19,590 bases of DNA from Verrucomicrobia bacterium UBA1200 (GCA_002309765.1 DBXY01000007.1:1-19590), one strand, 5' to 3'; positions 8,727-17,021 are shown, counted from the first letter of the stretch. Numbers and translations: made by a program. Notes: generated by a model not told the origin, from the sequence alone.

Positions 8727-9626
8727 ATGGGCATGAACGACAGATCAACATTTCGCGCCAAGCCGTCGGTAACGACCTTTATCGTAAACCGGGTTGACGC
8801 GAATAAGAAATTGCAGGTTTTCCTGGCCGAGAAGCTTAAGGTGTCCAACCGGGCGGCCAAAACCATGCTGGACAGCAAAAAGGTTTGGGTCAACCGCCAT
8901 TGCGTGTGGATGGCCGGGCATATCTTGAAATGCGGCGACACGGTTGAATTGCAGACCTCTGCGGTTACGCTGGTCAAAACCAAAGTCGAGCTGCCCGACA
9001 CCCCTAAACTGCATGTGCTGTTTCAAGACGGGGATTATCTGGTGGTTGACAAGCCGAGCGGAATGCTGGCGACCGGCGGTACGGTCAACGTTGAAACCGT
9101 GATGCGTCAGCAGACTGGCTTGCCGGATCTGCGGGTCGTGCACCGTTTGGACAAAGAAACCACCGGTTGCCTGTTGATGGCCACCAATACGGCGGCATGG
9201 GAGGCTGCGGTCGCGGTTTTTAAAACCCGGCATGTGACCAAACTTTACCGTACCATTGTTTGGGGGCGCTACGAACGGACGTCCAGCACGATCCAGCAGG
9301 ATCTGGACGGCGAACACGCCATCAGCCATATCCGCTGCGAAAAGGTTTCCAAGGACGCGAGTTTCTTGCTGGTCCGGATCGAGACCGGGCGCACCCACCA
9401 GATCCGCCGTCATTTGGCCTCTATACGTTACCCCATTATCGGTGACCGTCAGTACGGTTTTAAAACGGTTCGCGATTTGCGTTTGCAAACGGTTCCTCGC
9501 ATAATGTTGCACTCGTGCGGGTTGGAATTGCCGCATCCGGTGAACGCGAAGTCGATGATCAAGGTCCACAGCCCGCTGCCCGCCGATTTCCGACGTTGTT
9601 TGCAGCTGTTTGGTCTCGGCAAGTAG
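8727..9626 (+). CDS. RluA-family RNA pseudouridine synthase
   Basis: This 299-residue protein isomerises uridines to pseudouridine in rRNA or tRNA. An S4-type RNA-binding domain is seen at about residues 18-75 (LQVFLAEKLKVSNRAAKTMLDSKKVWVN, quoted here in separate parts: LQVFLAEKLKVSNR and AAKTMLDSKKVWVN). The catalytic domain begins near residue 95 with DGDYLVVDKPSGMLAT. The active-site motif HRLDKETTG holds the catalytic Asp142. The later RIETGRTHQIRRHLASI motif is also family-typical. Two ATGs 6 bp apart (8727, 8733) could serve as start, and neither has a strong ribosome binding site. The gene lies 21 bp after the isomerase gene and may read through from it, but no functional link is evident. 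Whether the target is 23S rRNA or tRNA (RluC, RluD or RluA type) cannot be decided from the sequence. Confidence 0.9.
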   Translation: MGMNDRSTFRAKPSVTTFIVNRVDANKKLQVFLAEKLKVSNRAAKTMLDSKKVWVNRHCVWMAGHILKCGDTVELQTSAVTLVKTKVELPDTPKLHVLFQDGDYLVVDKPSGMLATGGTVNVETVMRQQTGLPDLRVVHRLDKETTGCLLMATNTAAWEAAVAVFKTRHVTKLYRTIVWGRYERTSSTIQQDLDGEHAISHIRCEKVSKDASFLLVRIETGRTHQIRRHLASIRYPIIGDRQYGFKTVRDLRLQTVPRIMLHSCGLELPHPVNAKSMIKVHSPLPADFRRCLQLFGLGK

Positions 9627-9659
9627 CGCGTTGCGGAATTGGCCGGCGAAAACACAGAC

Positions 9660-12314
9660 ATGGAAGTGTTATCCGTAAAGGCGTTCACGAGGCTGTTCCC
9701 TTCCGCCGATGGTCAGCGTTACGCAGAGCAGGAACTTCGCCATCTCGCCTTTCCTCTAATGGCTAGGGAAGAAGGCGGCGGCGATTTTTCCGCATTGCCG
9801 TTAGAGGAGCGGTTGGTGCGGATTGAATCCGCGTTGCTGTCCATGCCGCTCTGGGCGGTAGAAACCATTGAGTCTTTGTTGCGCGAGTTGGACGAAGAGG
9901 ATCTGGCGATGTGCTTTAGCGGCATTGCCTCGCAAATCCGCGTCCGCTCCCCGCAAGAGAATCCATGGCAGGAAACTTTCGCCGCCGCCGACAACCGGAA
10001 AATCCAACGCGCTCTGCCGTCGCATGACGATTGCTCCCCGTTGGAAATAGATCAGGTCGCCTCCCACCTAATGCCCGGCGGATCGTTCTCCCAGCTGCTG
10101 CCGGGTTATGAATCGCGCCCCGGTCAGGTGGATATGTGCAAAGCGGTCACCCACGCCTTTAACGAAGGCAAGCATTTGATGATTGAGGCCGGAACCGGCG
10201 TCGGGAAAAGTTTGGCCTATCTGATTCCGGCTGCGGCATGGGCGCGTTTGAACGATGTGCCGGTCATCATCAGCACCAACACCAGAAATTTGCAAACCCA
10301 GTTGATCGAGAAGGATTTGCCGAGAGTGTTTGAGGCTTTCCAGAAGGCGACTGGTGAATCTACGCCGTTTCGGGCGGTTGTGATTAAGGGTCGTTCCAAC
10401 TATTTCTGTCTTCGCCGACTGGCCGCGCTGCTCTCCAACCGCATGTTTGAGCTGGATCGCCACGAGTTGCGCAATTTTGCCGAAGCGATCGCCTGGTTGG
10501 TGCGTACGCCGGACGGCGACCTCGACACCTTCGCCGGTTCAACCAACTGCGATTCGACGTTCCTGTCAAAAATCGCGTCTTCTGGCGAGGAGTGTCCGGG
10601 GCGTCGGTGCCGATATTTCCGTCGCTGTTTTCTCCAGAAAGCCCGTTCCGCCGCAGCTGCCGCGCATCTGGTAATTGCCAACCATGCGCTGGTGTTCGCC
10701 GAGGCCCGCAATTCGGGAAGTATCTTGCCGGCTTATTCGCAGATCGTTTTTGACGAGGCCCACAATCTTGAGGATGCCGCTACGCGCCATTTGTCGGTTG
10801 AGCTTTCCCCAAGCCGCGTCAATATGGTCTTGCGCCGGATTAGCCGCGGTCGCGGTGAGAGTGCCGGCGGGGTGCTGGAGCAGGTGGCCAGGCAGTTGTA
10901 CAAGGGCGGCATTGCCGCTGATGGCGCCCAGTTGGACGAATTGACGGATCTAGTGAAGAAAATCCGGCGGGGGCTGGAACGGATAAGGGCTTCTTCGCGG
11001 CGATTTTTCGAGCAAGCTTACGATTTGATTCCGGAGGCTTCGGACTCGATTCGTTTCAGGTGCGTAAATTCCGCGCCGGAGGATCGCGATGTCACCGATA
11101 TCATCGATATGATGGAGTCCGGCAAACCGGTGCCGGTGCGGATGGTTTGCCGTAACCGCGTATTTGTCTGTCCCGGGCCGGATTGGGACGAAGCCGCCGC
11201 AGTGGCGTTGAAGGAAAAATTCCGTGACGCGCTGTCCATAGTAATCGGGCTGATGCAGCAGTTGGTTGACGGACTCAATCGGGCGGCGACTGACGAATTG
11301 GGGCTTTACAACGATCTGCCGCTTGGGGTTGAAGGGCAGATTGGGGTGCTTTCCGAATTGGCGGCGGATTTGGATTTCGTGTGGGCCGGTACCGACGGAG
11401 AATATGTCTTTTGGGTGGAGAAAGCCATCCGCAGTTCCAGATTGGCACAGCTGATTGCGGCCCCGTTGAGCATAGCCGAGACGTTGAACGGTATGCTTTA
11501 CCAGGAAAAATCATCGGTGGTGTTCTGTTCCGCCACTTTGCGCGTCGGTTCTTCGTTCAATTACATGATGAAGCGTTTGGGCGTTAATCTTCAAGAATCG
11601 CAGCGAGTGATGGCATGTGTGGCGGACAGTCCGTTCAATTACCTTGCCCAGTGCCGCGCGATTGCCCCGACATTCCTGCCGGAGCCTGGATCCACCAGCG
11701 AAGAGAACACGGGGTACGTTGAGCAGTTGTCAGCAATGATGCTAGACGTTTTTCTCAAGACCCGCGGCCGGGCGATGGGATTGTTCACCAGTTATCAGAT
11801 GATGAACCAAGTGGCGAAGCTGCTTTCCGTTCCTTTGCATGACGCGGGGATAAAACTGCTTGTCCATGGGGCGGATGGTACTCGCGACCAGATTACCCGA
11901 ATATTCCGTTCCGGGGTGCCGGCGGTATTGTTGGGGACGCATTCATTCTGGGAGGGCGTGGATGTGGTGGGCGAGGCCTTGAGTTGCGTGGTGATGGCGC
12001 GGCTACCCTTTTCGGCCGTGGGCGACCCGGTGGTCGAAGCGAGAAGCGAACAGATTGACCAAAATGGTGGAAGCTCGTTTCGCGAGTACGCGTTGCCGTT
12101 GGCGGTGATCCGTTTCCGTCAGGGGTTTGGCCGTTTGATTCGCAGCCGCACCGACCGGGGGGCGGTGGTGGTAGCCGACCCCCGTATCATGACCAAAAAC
12201 TATGGCGCGGTTTTTCGCAAAAGTTTGCCTTGCCCCGTCCGCCAGGCCGATGGCCGGGATCGGTTGCTGCAAATGCTGGACGAATTGTTCGACCCGCAAA
12301 ACATGGAGTTTTAA
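9660..12314 (+). CDS. DinG/XPD-type ATP-dependent DNA helicase
   Basis: The 884-residue superfamily 2 helicase resembles DinG, a 5'-3' DNA helicase with an iron-sulfur cluster that removes R-loops and other structures. Walker A is EAGTGVGKS with Lys183. Walker B is DEAH at residues 365-368. Between them four cysteines (250, 312, 317, 323) have the spacing of the 4Fe-4S domain of XPD/DinG enzymes. C-terminal helicase motifs are GTHSFWEGVDVVG and QGFGRLIRSRTDRGAVVVADPR. About 150 residues precede the helicase core. They do not show exonuclease motifs, so this is not the DinG-exonuclease fusion found in Firmicutes. A TTG at 9639 in the same frame is an alternative start; I chose the ATG, though its ribosome binding site is weak. 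The helicase family call is firm; equivalence to E. coli dinG is not proven, so no symbol is given. Confidence 0.9.
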   Translation: MEVLSVKAFTRLFPSADGQRYAEQELRHLAFPLMAREEGGGDFSALPLEERLVRIESALLSMPLWAVETIESLLRELDEEDLAMCFSGIASQIRVRSPQENPWQETFAAADNRKIQRALPSHDDCSPLEIDQVASHLMPGGSFSQLLPGYESRPGQVDMCKAVTHAFNEGKHLMIEAGTGVGKSLAYLIPAAAWARLNDVPVIISTNTRNLQTQLIEKDLPRVFEAFQKATGESTPFRAVVIKGRSNYFCLRRLAALLSNRMFELDRHELRNFAEAIAWLVRTPDGDLDTFAGSTNCDSTFLSKIASSGEECPGRRCRYFRRCFLQKARSAAAAAHLVIANHALVFAEARNSGSILPAYSQIVFDEAHNLEDAATRHLSVELSPSRVNMVLRRISRGRGESAGGVLEQVARQLYKGGIAADGAQLDELTDLVKKIRRGLERIRASSRRFFEQAYDLIPEASDSIRFRCVNSAPEDRDVTDIIDMMESGKPVPVRMVCRNRVFVCPGPDWDEAAAVALKEKFRDALSIVIGLMQQLVDGLNRAATDELGLYNDLPLGVEGQIGVLSELAADLDFVWAGTDGEYVFWVEKAIRSSRLAQLIAAPLSIAETLNGMLYQEKSSVVFCSATLRVGSSFNYMMKRLGVNLQESQRVMACVADSPFNYLAQCRAIAPTFLPEPGSTSEENTGYVEQLSAMMLDVFLKTRGRAMGLFTSYQMMNQVAKLLSVPLHDAGIKLLVHGADGTRDQITRIFRSGVPAVLLGTHSFWEGVDVVGEALSCVVMARLPFSAVGDPVVEARSEQIDQNGGSSFREYALPLAVIRFRQGFGRLIRSRTDRGAVVVADPRIMTKNYGAVFRKSLPCPVRQADGRDRLLQMLDELFDPQNMEF

Positions 12315-12316
12315 CT

Positions 12317-13156
12317 ATGGCTAGCCGATTCGCTTTGCTTGGGCATCCTGTCGCCCATTCGCTTTCTCCCGTGATGCATGAGGCATCGTTTCGTGCGTTG
12401 AAGCTGGACGCGACGTACGAATGCATTGATGTTCCGCCGGGCGCGGTGGCCGCAGCCTTGGAACAATGCCGTCGGGACGGTTTTTCTGGGTTGAATGTTA
12501 CGGTGCCGCACAAACAGGAGACATACCGCGCTTTGGAGCGGTTGGACGTGTCGGCTCGACGGGTTGGGGCGGTGAATACCGTTCGGTTCGACCCGGATGG
12601 GGGAATGACCGGGTTCAACACCGATGCCGCCGGTTTTCTCGCGGATTTGCGGGCCGAGTTCGGTTTGATGCCGCTGGGGTTGCGCATTATGGTAGTGGGG
12701 TGCGGGGGTGCGGGTCGGGCTTTGGCCATCGCCTGTGCTTTGGGTGGTTGCTCTAAACTGCGGCTTGCCAACCGTACGCTCGAACGGGCGGAGCGGGTTG
12801 CGGAAGAAATTGCCGGATTTGCTGCGGAAGGCGCCGCCCCGGCCGAGGTGGTGCCCTTGCCGGAATGGGTGGCGGCGGCGCGAGACTCGGATTTGATAGT
12901 CCAGGCAACCACGGCGGGAATGTCCGATGGCAGTTCGGCTTTGCCGGCGGAAGCGTTCCGTCCCGGGCAATACTTGTATGATATTGTTTACACCAGTCCG
13001 GTGACGCCGACGATGGCTGTGGCCAAAGGTGCCGGGGCTTGGGTCGCTAACGGGCTGGGGATGCTGGTTCGGCAGGGTGCCGCATCGTTTAGGATTTGGA
13101 CAGGGCGCGAGGCAAATGTTTCGGCCATGCGGATGGCGGTTGAAAAACGGAATTGA
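12317..13156 (+). CDS. aroE: Shikimate dehydrogenase (NADP+)
   Basis: The 279-residue enzyme reduces 3-dehydroshikimate to shikimate with NADPH in aromatic amino acid synthesis. The substrate-binding motif GHPVAHSLSPVMHEASF opens the protein. The catalytic pair is Lys66 in NVTVPHKQ and Asp103 in NTDAAGF. The cofactor domain has the GCGGAGRA loop, and the following ANRTLERA carries the N-R-T signature that selects NADP+. The C-terminal NGLGMLVRQGAASFRIWTG is also conserved. The ATG at 12317 lies 2 bp after the helicase stop; the frame is open back to 12230, but the extra 29 residues would lie within the helicase gene and are unlike the family. Its tight spacing suggests co-transcription with the helicase gene, although no metabolic link is obvious. 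Confidence 0.93.
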   Translation: MASRFALLGHPVAHSLSPVMHEASFRALKLDATYECIDVPPGAVAAALEQCRRDGFSGLNVTVPHKQETYRALERLDVSARRVGAVNTVRFDPDGGMTGFNTDAAGFLADLRAEFGLMPLGLRIMVVGCGGAGRALAIACALGGCSKLRLANRTLERAERVAEEIAGFAAEGAAPAEVVPLPEWVAAARDSDLIVQATTAGMSDGSSALPAEAFRPGQYLYDIVYTSPVTPTMAVAKGAGAWVANGLGMLVRQGAASFRIWTGREANVSAMRMAVEKRN

Positions 13157-13210
13157 CGTGGCCTGCCGGTTCACGAAACGGGCATTTTCCCGGTTTGCGC
13201 TTTAAAGACT

Positions 13211-14215
13211 ATGGTGAGAATAAAAGGTTATGCGGCTTCAGCTTTCGCAATAATAGCATGGGGATTGACCTTTGCCTCTACCAGATCGTTGCTGTCCGGG
13301 TTTTCCGCGTTGGAAATAATGATCCTGCGGTTTATAATGGCTTGGGCAGTGTTACGGTTAATGGAAGTACTGCGCCGGCCTGATCAAACCGCGGACGAAG
13401 CGTCTCGCAAAAGCTCCGGACATCGGTTTGGAAAGTTGCGCGATGAACTGCTGTTTGCCGGTATGGGGATCACGGGCATTGTAGCGTACCAGTTTCTCGA
13501 AAATTGCGCCCTCTATTACACCAATGCGACCAATGTCGCGATTCTTACCTCTTTTGCCCCGATTGCCACGGCCATTCTGGCGCGCGTATTCACCAATGAC
13601 AGGTCGCTCTCACTCCCGCTCGTTATCGGTTCGTTAATTGCGGTACTCGGGGCTTCTCTGGTGGCGTTGGACGGGGCTGCCAATCTCCAAATGCGCCCTT
13701 TGGGCGACTTTATGGCGTTGTTAGCAATGTTCTCTTGGGGCATTTATTCCGTCTTGATTGACAAAGTGAACGCGCGCGGGTACGATCAAATCACCGTTAT
13801 GCGTAAAGCGTTCTTTTGGTCACTTGTCATCATTGCGCCGATTGCAATATGGGGGACGTCTGATGCCGCGTATTATGCGCTGGACGGTTCGTTCCGCGTC
13901 ACACTCGACGGCAAGGTTAACGCCGAACGGTTTGCCATAACGTTGAACTGGATGAACATCTTGTTCCTTGGGGTTTTTGCTTCGGCCGCCTGTTTCGTCC
14001 TTTGGAACTACGCTTGCAAATATCTAGGGGTGGTTTACGCCACGATATGCCTTTATCTGATACCGATTATTGGCGTTATATTTGCGGCGATGTTTCTTGG
14101 GGAAAGCCCGACCGCCATGAGTGTGATTGGCGGTTTAATAATTACAATCGGGGTCGTGATTGCCACCGCCAAACACAAACGGATTAATAAAAACGCGCCA
14201 AATGCCTATAAATAG
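13211..14215 (+). CDS. EamA-type (DMT superfamily) membrane transporter
   Basis: The 334-residue protein consists of two EamA repeats (roughly residues 5-135 and 160-325), each with about five hydrophobic helices. The first opens with AASAFAIIAWGLTFASTR, the second with DFMALLAMFSWGIYSVL, both showing the A-W-G pattern near the start of such repeats. The late segment LIPIIGVIFAAMFLGE is the usual repeat-ending motif with a glutamate. Family members export or import small metabolites such as amino acids or nucleotide derivatives in the inner membrane; the substrate is unknown. A hydrophilic loop of about 25 residues (near 57-80) separates the second and third helices. The gene starts 54 bp after aroE with no strong ribosome binding site, and is followed by a strong terminator. 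Its DNA is visibly less GC-rich than aroE. Confidence 0.88.
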   Translation: MVRIKGYAASAFAIIAWGLTFASTRSLLSGFSALEIMILRFIMAWAVLRLMEVLRRPDQTADEASRKSSGHRFGKLRDELLFAGMGITGIVAYQFLENCALYYTNATNVAILTSFAPIATAILARVFTNDRSLSLPLVIGSLIAVLGASLVALDGAANLQMRPLGDFMALLAMFSWGIYSVLIDKVNARGYDQITVMRKAFFWSLVIIAPIAIWGTSDAAYYALDGSFRVTLDGKVNAERFAITLNWMNILFLGVFASAACFVLWNYACKYLGVVYATICLYLIPIIGVIFAAMFLGESPTAMSVIGGLIITIGVVIATAKHKRINKNAPNAYK

Positions 14216-14230
14216 GGGGTTTGGGGCAAT

Positions 14231-14261
14231 AAAAAAGCCCCGGAAACCGGGGCGCATTTTT
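14231..14261. terminator. Rho-independent terminator, apparently bidirectional
   Basis: GCCCCGG (14237-14243) and CCGGGGC (14247-14253) form a perfect 7-bp stem with an AAA loop. It is preceded by six A and followed by a run of T (14257-14261), so it can act on both strands. On the + strand it ends the EamA gene. On the - strand it would have terminated the tRNA gene whose 3' end adjoins it. Confidence 0.85.
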
Positions 14262-14304
14262 GGTGGTGGGAGGGGGATTCGAACCCTCAACCCGCAGATT
14301 ATGA
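14261..14304 (-). tRNA. 3' half of a tRNA with anticodon CAT; presumed attL core
   Basis: Read on the minus strand, this is a tRNA from the anticodon loop to the end. Base 14304 is U33, followed by anticodon CAT (14303-14301), AA, the 3' anticodon strand TCTGC (14298-14294), a 5-nt variable loop, a T arm with loop TTCGAAT (14283-14277), the acceptor strand TCCCACC (14271-14265), A73, and encoded CCA (14263-14261). The T stem is GAGGG/CCCCC with one A-C mismatch. The expected 5' strand GGTGGGA and a D arm are absent upstream (checked to about 14400). The five bases before the loop (14310-14306) pair only partly with TCTGC, so tRNA sequence seems to stop in the anticodon loop. This marks the integration site: a displaced 3' tRNA end at the host-element junction. 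It is likely elongator Met, but a CAT anticodon could also be Ile2. Confidence 0.85.
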
Positions 14305-14391
14305 TTCTATGGAGAGTTATCGCGAACCCCTTATAAAATAGGGCTTTCGTGCATTGATTAAATTTTTCTAGTGGAAACTTGTGGTATATGC

Positions 14392-14421
14392 TTGCATTTC
14401 TAAACCGCTTTTTAGTATATT
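14392..14421 (+). promoter_or_regulatory. Possible sigma70 promoter of the integrase gene
   Basis: TTGCAT (14392-14397) and TATATT (14416-14421) are 18 bp apart in AT-rich DNA, 26 bp before the ATG at 14448. The spacing and hexamers are acceptable for a housekeeping promoter, but there is no independent support. Confidence 0.4.
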
Positions 14422-14447
14422 AACGGCATTGAAAGGAAGTGCAAGGA

Positions 14448-15731
14448 ATGAAGCATAATAGGGCTAACGGCGATGGATCACTTGAGCGCAAACCGAACGG
14501 GGTTTATCTGGCGCGGTGGACATACAAAGGCAAACGGTTTTCCAAGAGTACGGGCGAAACCACCGAGCGGGCCGCGCTGAAGAAGCTGGAGGAGTTCACC
14601 GCCCCGTTTAGGATCAAGGGCGAAAAGGCGGTGTTGGAGAATATCCAAGGCCGTATCATGGGCGTAGAGGCCGAACTGAAGCGGCTGGAGGACGAAGCAC
14701 CCGCAATGGCGGTTTCGGAAGCGTGGTTGGCATACGAGGAGAGCGACAAGCACCCGAACGCCGGCGAAGACTCAATGAGCAACTACCGGGGGCATTGGCG
14801 CAAGCTGGCGGAATGGCTGGCCGTTGCCCATCCCGAAATCACGGAGCTTCGGCGGCTGGACGAGGCAACCGCCCGGCAGTTCTGCAAGACGCAGCTTTCC
14901 GGAGTGAGCGCGAACACCTACAACAAGCACATTACATTCTTCCGTGCGATGTGGGCGGCGTTGAAGCGGGAAGCGCGGCTGACTTCGAACCCGTGGGAAG
15001 ATATCGGGCGGAAGAAGCCGGACGGTTTCACAAGGCGGGAGTTGACGCTTGAAGAGTTGAACCGGATACACGGCGCAACTTCCGGAGAAATGCGGCTTCT
15101 GTTCTGGATCGGCATTTATTCCGGGCTGCGGCTGGGTGACGCGGTTCAGCTTGACTGGGGGCAAGTTGACCTTGCGCGGGGAATGCTGTCGGTTCTGACG
15201 CGCAAGAGGGGAAAGCGCGTTTCGCTGGGGATTCACCCGGCGTTGCGGGATGTGCTGGCGAATATTCGGACGCGCCGATCCGGGTTTGTCCTGCCAACGC
15301 TTGCCGCGCTCTACCAGCGCGACAGATCCGCGCTGTGCAAAAAGATTCGGCGCGTTTTTGAATCTTGCGACATTAACACCCGTGTCACCAAAAAGGGAAA
15401 CGCCGTCGCGGCCGTCGAAGTGGGTTTTCACAGCCTTCGGCACACTTTCGTATCATTGTGCGCGAAGTCGGGCGTACCGATGGCACAAGTTCAGCTTATG
15501 GTTGGACACGCCAACCCGGCCATGACGCGCCACTATTTCCACGAAGACGAGGAATCTTCCAAAATGTTCATAGAAAAGCTTCCGGCGTTGGGGGCTACCA
15601 CCATACCCGCCGAGGGCGCGGACGCGTCTGAAGCGATCCTAGGGCGGTTTAAAGCGATTCTGGCGGAATTGCGCGGGGCGGGGCTGCTGGAACGCGCCGC
15701 CGAAATCATGAGAACGGAGATGGCGAAATGA
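14448..15731 (+). CDS. int: Tyrosine-type site-specific recombinase (integrase)
   Basis: The 427-residue enzyme catalyses integration and excision at the tRNA site beside it. The N-terminus (GDGSLERKPNGVYLARW, then YKGKRFSKSTGE) is an arm-type DNA-binding domain. A SAM-like core-binding domain follows at about 85-185 (SEAWLAYEE, ANTYNKHITFFRAMW). The catalytic domain has Arg228 in YSGLRLGDA, a lysine in the TRKRGKRV hairpin, His328 and Arg331 in HSLRHTF, His354 in VGHANP, and nucleophile Tyr363 in TRHYFH. All active-site residues are present, so it should be functional. The ATG at 14448 follows GAAAGGAAG at 14431-14439; an in-frame GTG at 14439 lies within that ribosome binding site and is rejected. 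The stop overlaps the next gene by 4 bp (ATGA), suggesting coupled translation. About 40 residues beyond Tyr363 are unusually long and of unknown role. Confidence 0.95.
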   Translation: MKHNRANGDGSLERKPNGVYLARWTYKGKRFSKSTGETTERAALKKLEEFTAPFRIKGEKAVLENIQGRIMGVEAELKRLEDEAPAMAVSEAWLAYEESDKHPNAGEDSMSNYRGHWRKLAEWLAVAHPEITELRRLDEATARQFCKTQLSGVSANTYNKHITFFRAMWAALKREARLTSNPWEDIGRKKPDGFTRRELTLEELNRIHGATSGEMRLLFWIGIYSGLRLGDAVQLDWGQVDLARGMLSVLTRKRGKRVSLGIHPALRDVLANIRTRRSGFVLPTLAALYQRDRSALCKKIRRVFESCDINTRVTKKGNAVAAVEVGFHSLRHTFVSLCAKSGVPMAQVQLMVGHANPAMTRHYFHEDEESSKMFIEKLPALGATTIPAEGADASEAILGRFKAILAELRGAGLLERAAEIMRTEMAK

Positions 15732-16783
15732 GCGAGGGCGGAAAAATGGCAACCAAAGACGATGAAGCAAAACGCGAATGGTTCTTGAAGCTTTCCCATC
15801 AGCTTTTATTTTTGAGGGATCGCGGCAAAATCAACCTTGAGAAGGTGCAGACGGTTCAAGATTTTATTTTGTTGTCTAACCTGTTTGACCATTGTGAGCT
15901 GAAAAATTTAACCTATGACGATGGGGACGCGTTTGTATTTTCGCCTAACGAATATTTCGCGGAATTTCACAAGCAGTTCAATAAGCAGTTCAAAAAGGAG
16001 CGGGAAAGTCTTTTTAGGGAACGGCTTGACCCTGTTCTTGGTCGGTATGGCCGCGCTTTGCAAGACTGCAACGAAGAACAGGCGGATCGCGAACTTGCAT
16101 TGTCGAACAGAATTCAAGGGCAGATTAGGGTGATGTGCGAAGATTACGAATGGGCGGTCAAGGCGGTGAAATACGCAATGATTGGTTATGGGTTGGCAAT
16201 CGCCAGCGGGTTAGGTTTGTCCCCGTCCGAGCTGGATCGGGTAAGGTATGCCGGGATTCAGGGCATTGACCTTGCCCCAATGGAATATGTCATAACCAAC
16301 TTGAGCGGATACGGGAGTTTAAAAGAAGCGAAGCTCAAACAGCTTGAGAATCTGGGCGTAAACGAACCCGGCGATGAGTCGCAAGCCCCGGCGGACACGG
16401 GCAAGGGGAAGAGGGGCAAGAAAGGAACAAGCCGCCACGCGGGAAAGTCTTTCGGGTTTTCGCCTTGGTCTGTTTCAGCCGATGGCGAAAAGTTGGTTTG
16501 CTCTGATGGTGATGTGTGGGAGTACGAACCGCGATCCGCGAAAAAATGGAGGATTATTGATTTGTTGCTGGACGGCGTGAATGCCCACTACAAAAAAGAA
16601 TCAGAAGACGGCGGGGTGTATCTGGAAAAAGGCGTGGCGGGGTTGTTTAGGAGAGGTACGGGGCATGAGATTTTCCACGCCTGTGTCGAGCCGCTGGGCG
16701 GCGGTTTTTTCAAACTGTGCAACGATCCTGCAAAGGTGAAAAACGCCGTAATGAGAATTGAAAGGCAGAAGAAGGTAAAATAG
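15728..16783 (+). CDS. Unknown protein coupled to the integrase
   Basis: I do not recognise this 351-residue soluble protein. It starts in the integrase stop (ATGA) with GGAG 8 bp upstream; a second ATG lies at 15746. Three parts are visible. The first, about residues 1-150, is highly charged and probably helical (HKQFNKQFKKERESLFRERL). The second, about 150-215, is more hydrophobic (YAMIGYGLAIASGLGLSPSE). A basic low-complexity linker (KGKRGKKGTSRH, about 223-240) then leads to a compact C-terminal domain of about 110 residues rich in aromatic and hydrophobic residues (FSPWSVSADGEKLVCSDGD, then KKWRIIDLLLDGVNAHY). The C-terminal part could be a winged-helix-like DNA-binding unit, but I see no motif proving this. 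No signal peptide or clear membrane helix was seen. Coupling to int suggests a role in recombination control or element maintenance; alternatively it is cargo. A terminator follows. Confidence 0.75.
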   Translation: MSEGGKMATKDDEAKREWFLKLSHQLLFLRDRGKINLEKVQTVQDFILLSNLFDHCELKNLTYDDGDAFVFSPNEYFAEFHKQFNKQFKKERESLFRERLDPVLGRYGRALQDCNEEQADRELALSNRIQGQIRVMCEDYEWAVKAVKYAMIGYGLAIASGLGLSPSELDRVRYAGIQGIDLAPMEYVITNLSGYGSLKEAKLKQLENLGVNEPGDESQAPADTGKGKRGKKGTSRHAGKSFGFSPWSVSADGEKLVCSDGDVWEYEPRSAKKWRIIDLLLDGVNAHYKKESEDGGVYLEKGVAGLFRRGTGHEIFHACVEPLGGGFFKLCNDPAKVKNAVMRIERQKKVK

Positions 16784-16917
16784 TTTTCCATTCGGCTTTC
16801 CATTATTTTTGGACGCATTCCATTTTTCTGTTCAACGCCCAAGCCCTCTGTTTATAGGGGTTTGGGCGTTTTTGTCGCGCTTTGCGGTTTTCCAATGGAA
16901 AGCTGTTTTTTTCCATT
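16784..16917. repeat. Five TTTCCATT-like motifs around a terminator
   Basis: TTTTCCATT occurs at 16784-16792 and 16909-16917, TTTCCATT at 16797-16804, ATTCCATT at 16817-16824, and TTTCCA-A-TGGAAA, a perfect 13-bp palindrome, at 16889-16901. Spacings between the TTCCA cores are 12, 20, 72 and 21 bp. They lie in the gap between the integrase unit and the helix-turn-helix genes, so they may be operators or excisionase/arm sites. A TGGAAA also occurs in the integrase upstream region near 14372. Confidence 0.45.
16836..16873 (+). terminator. Rho-independent terminator after the integrase unit
   Basis: CGCCCAA (16836-16842) pairs with TTGGGCG (16862-16868), and CCCT pairs with AGGG inside, giving a stem of about 11 bp around an 8-nt loop. 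It is followed by TTTTT (16869-16873). It lies 53 bp after the stop at 16783 and separates the integrase unit from the next operon. Confidence 0.8.
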
Positions 16918-17021
16918 CCCAAGCGCAAAACCGCGCCTTGTGATACATTTGCGGCGTTTTCCGGCAAGGTATGCTAGCGACAACCGCAGGCGTTGCCGGG
17001 AAGACAGAAAGGTTAACAACT

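Noticed and set aside
8745..9569. 274-residue open frame on the minus strand
   Set aside because: It is opposite the RluA-family gene, which shows clear S4 and HRLD motifs; the minus frame shows none.
9639..9659. TTG start for the helicase
   Set aside because: It is possible, but the ATG 21 bp downstream is a more usual codon and neither has a convincing ribosome binding site.
12311..13174. 287-residue open frame on the minus strand
   Set aside because: It lies opposite aroE, has the Arg/Pro/His-rich composition of an antisense shadow, and aroE has all its catalytic motifs.
13157..13210. Hairpin between aroE and the EamA gene as a terminator
   Set aside because: Only a short GGG/CCC core with imperfect flanks and no T run can be drawn.
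14261..14340. Complete functional tRNA gene
   Set aside because: No 5' acceptor strand or D arm is present within about 100 bases upstream of the anticodon loop on the minus strand.
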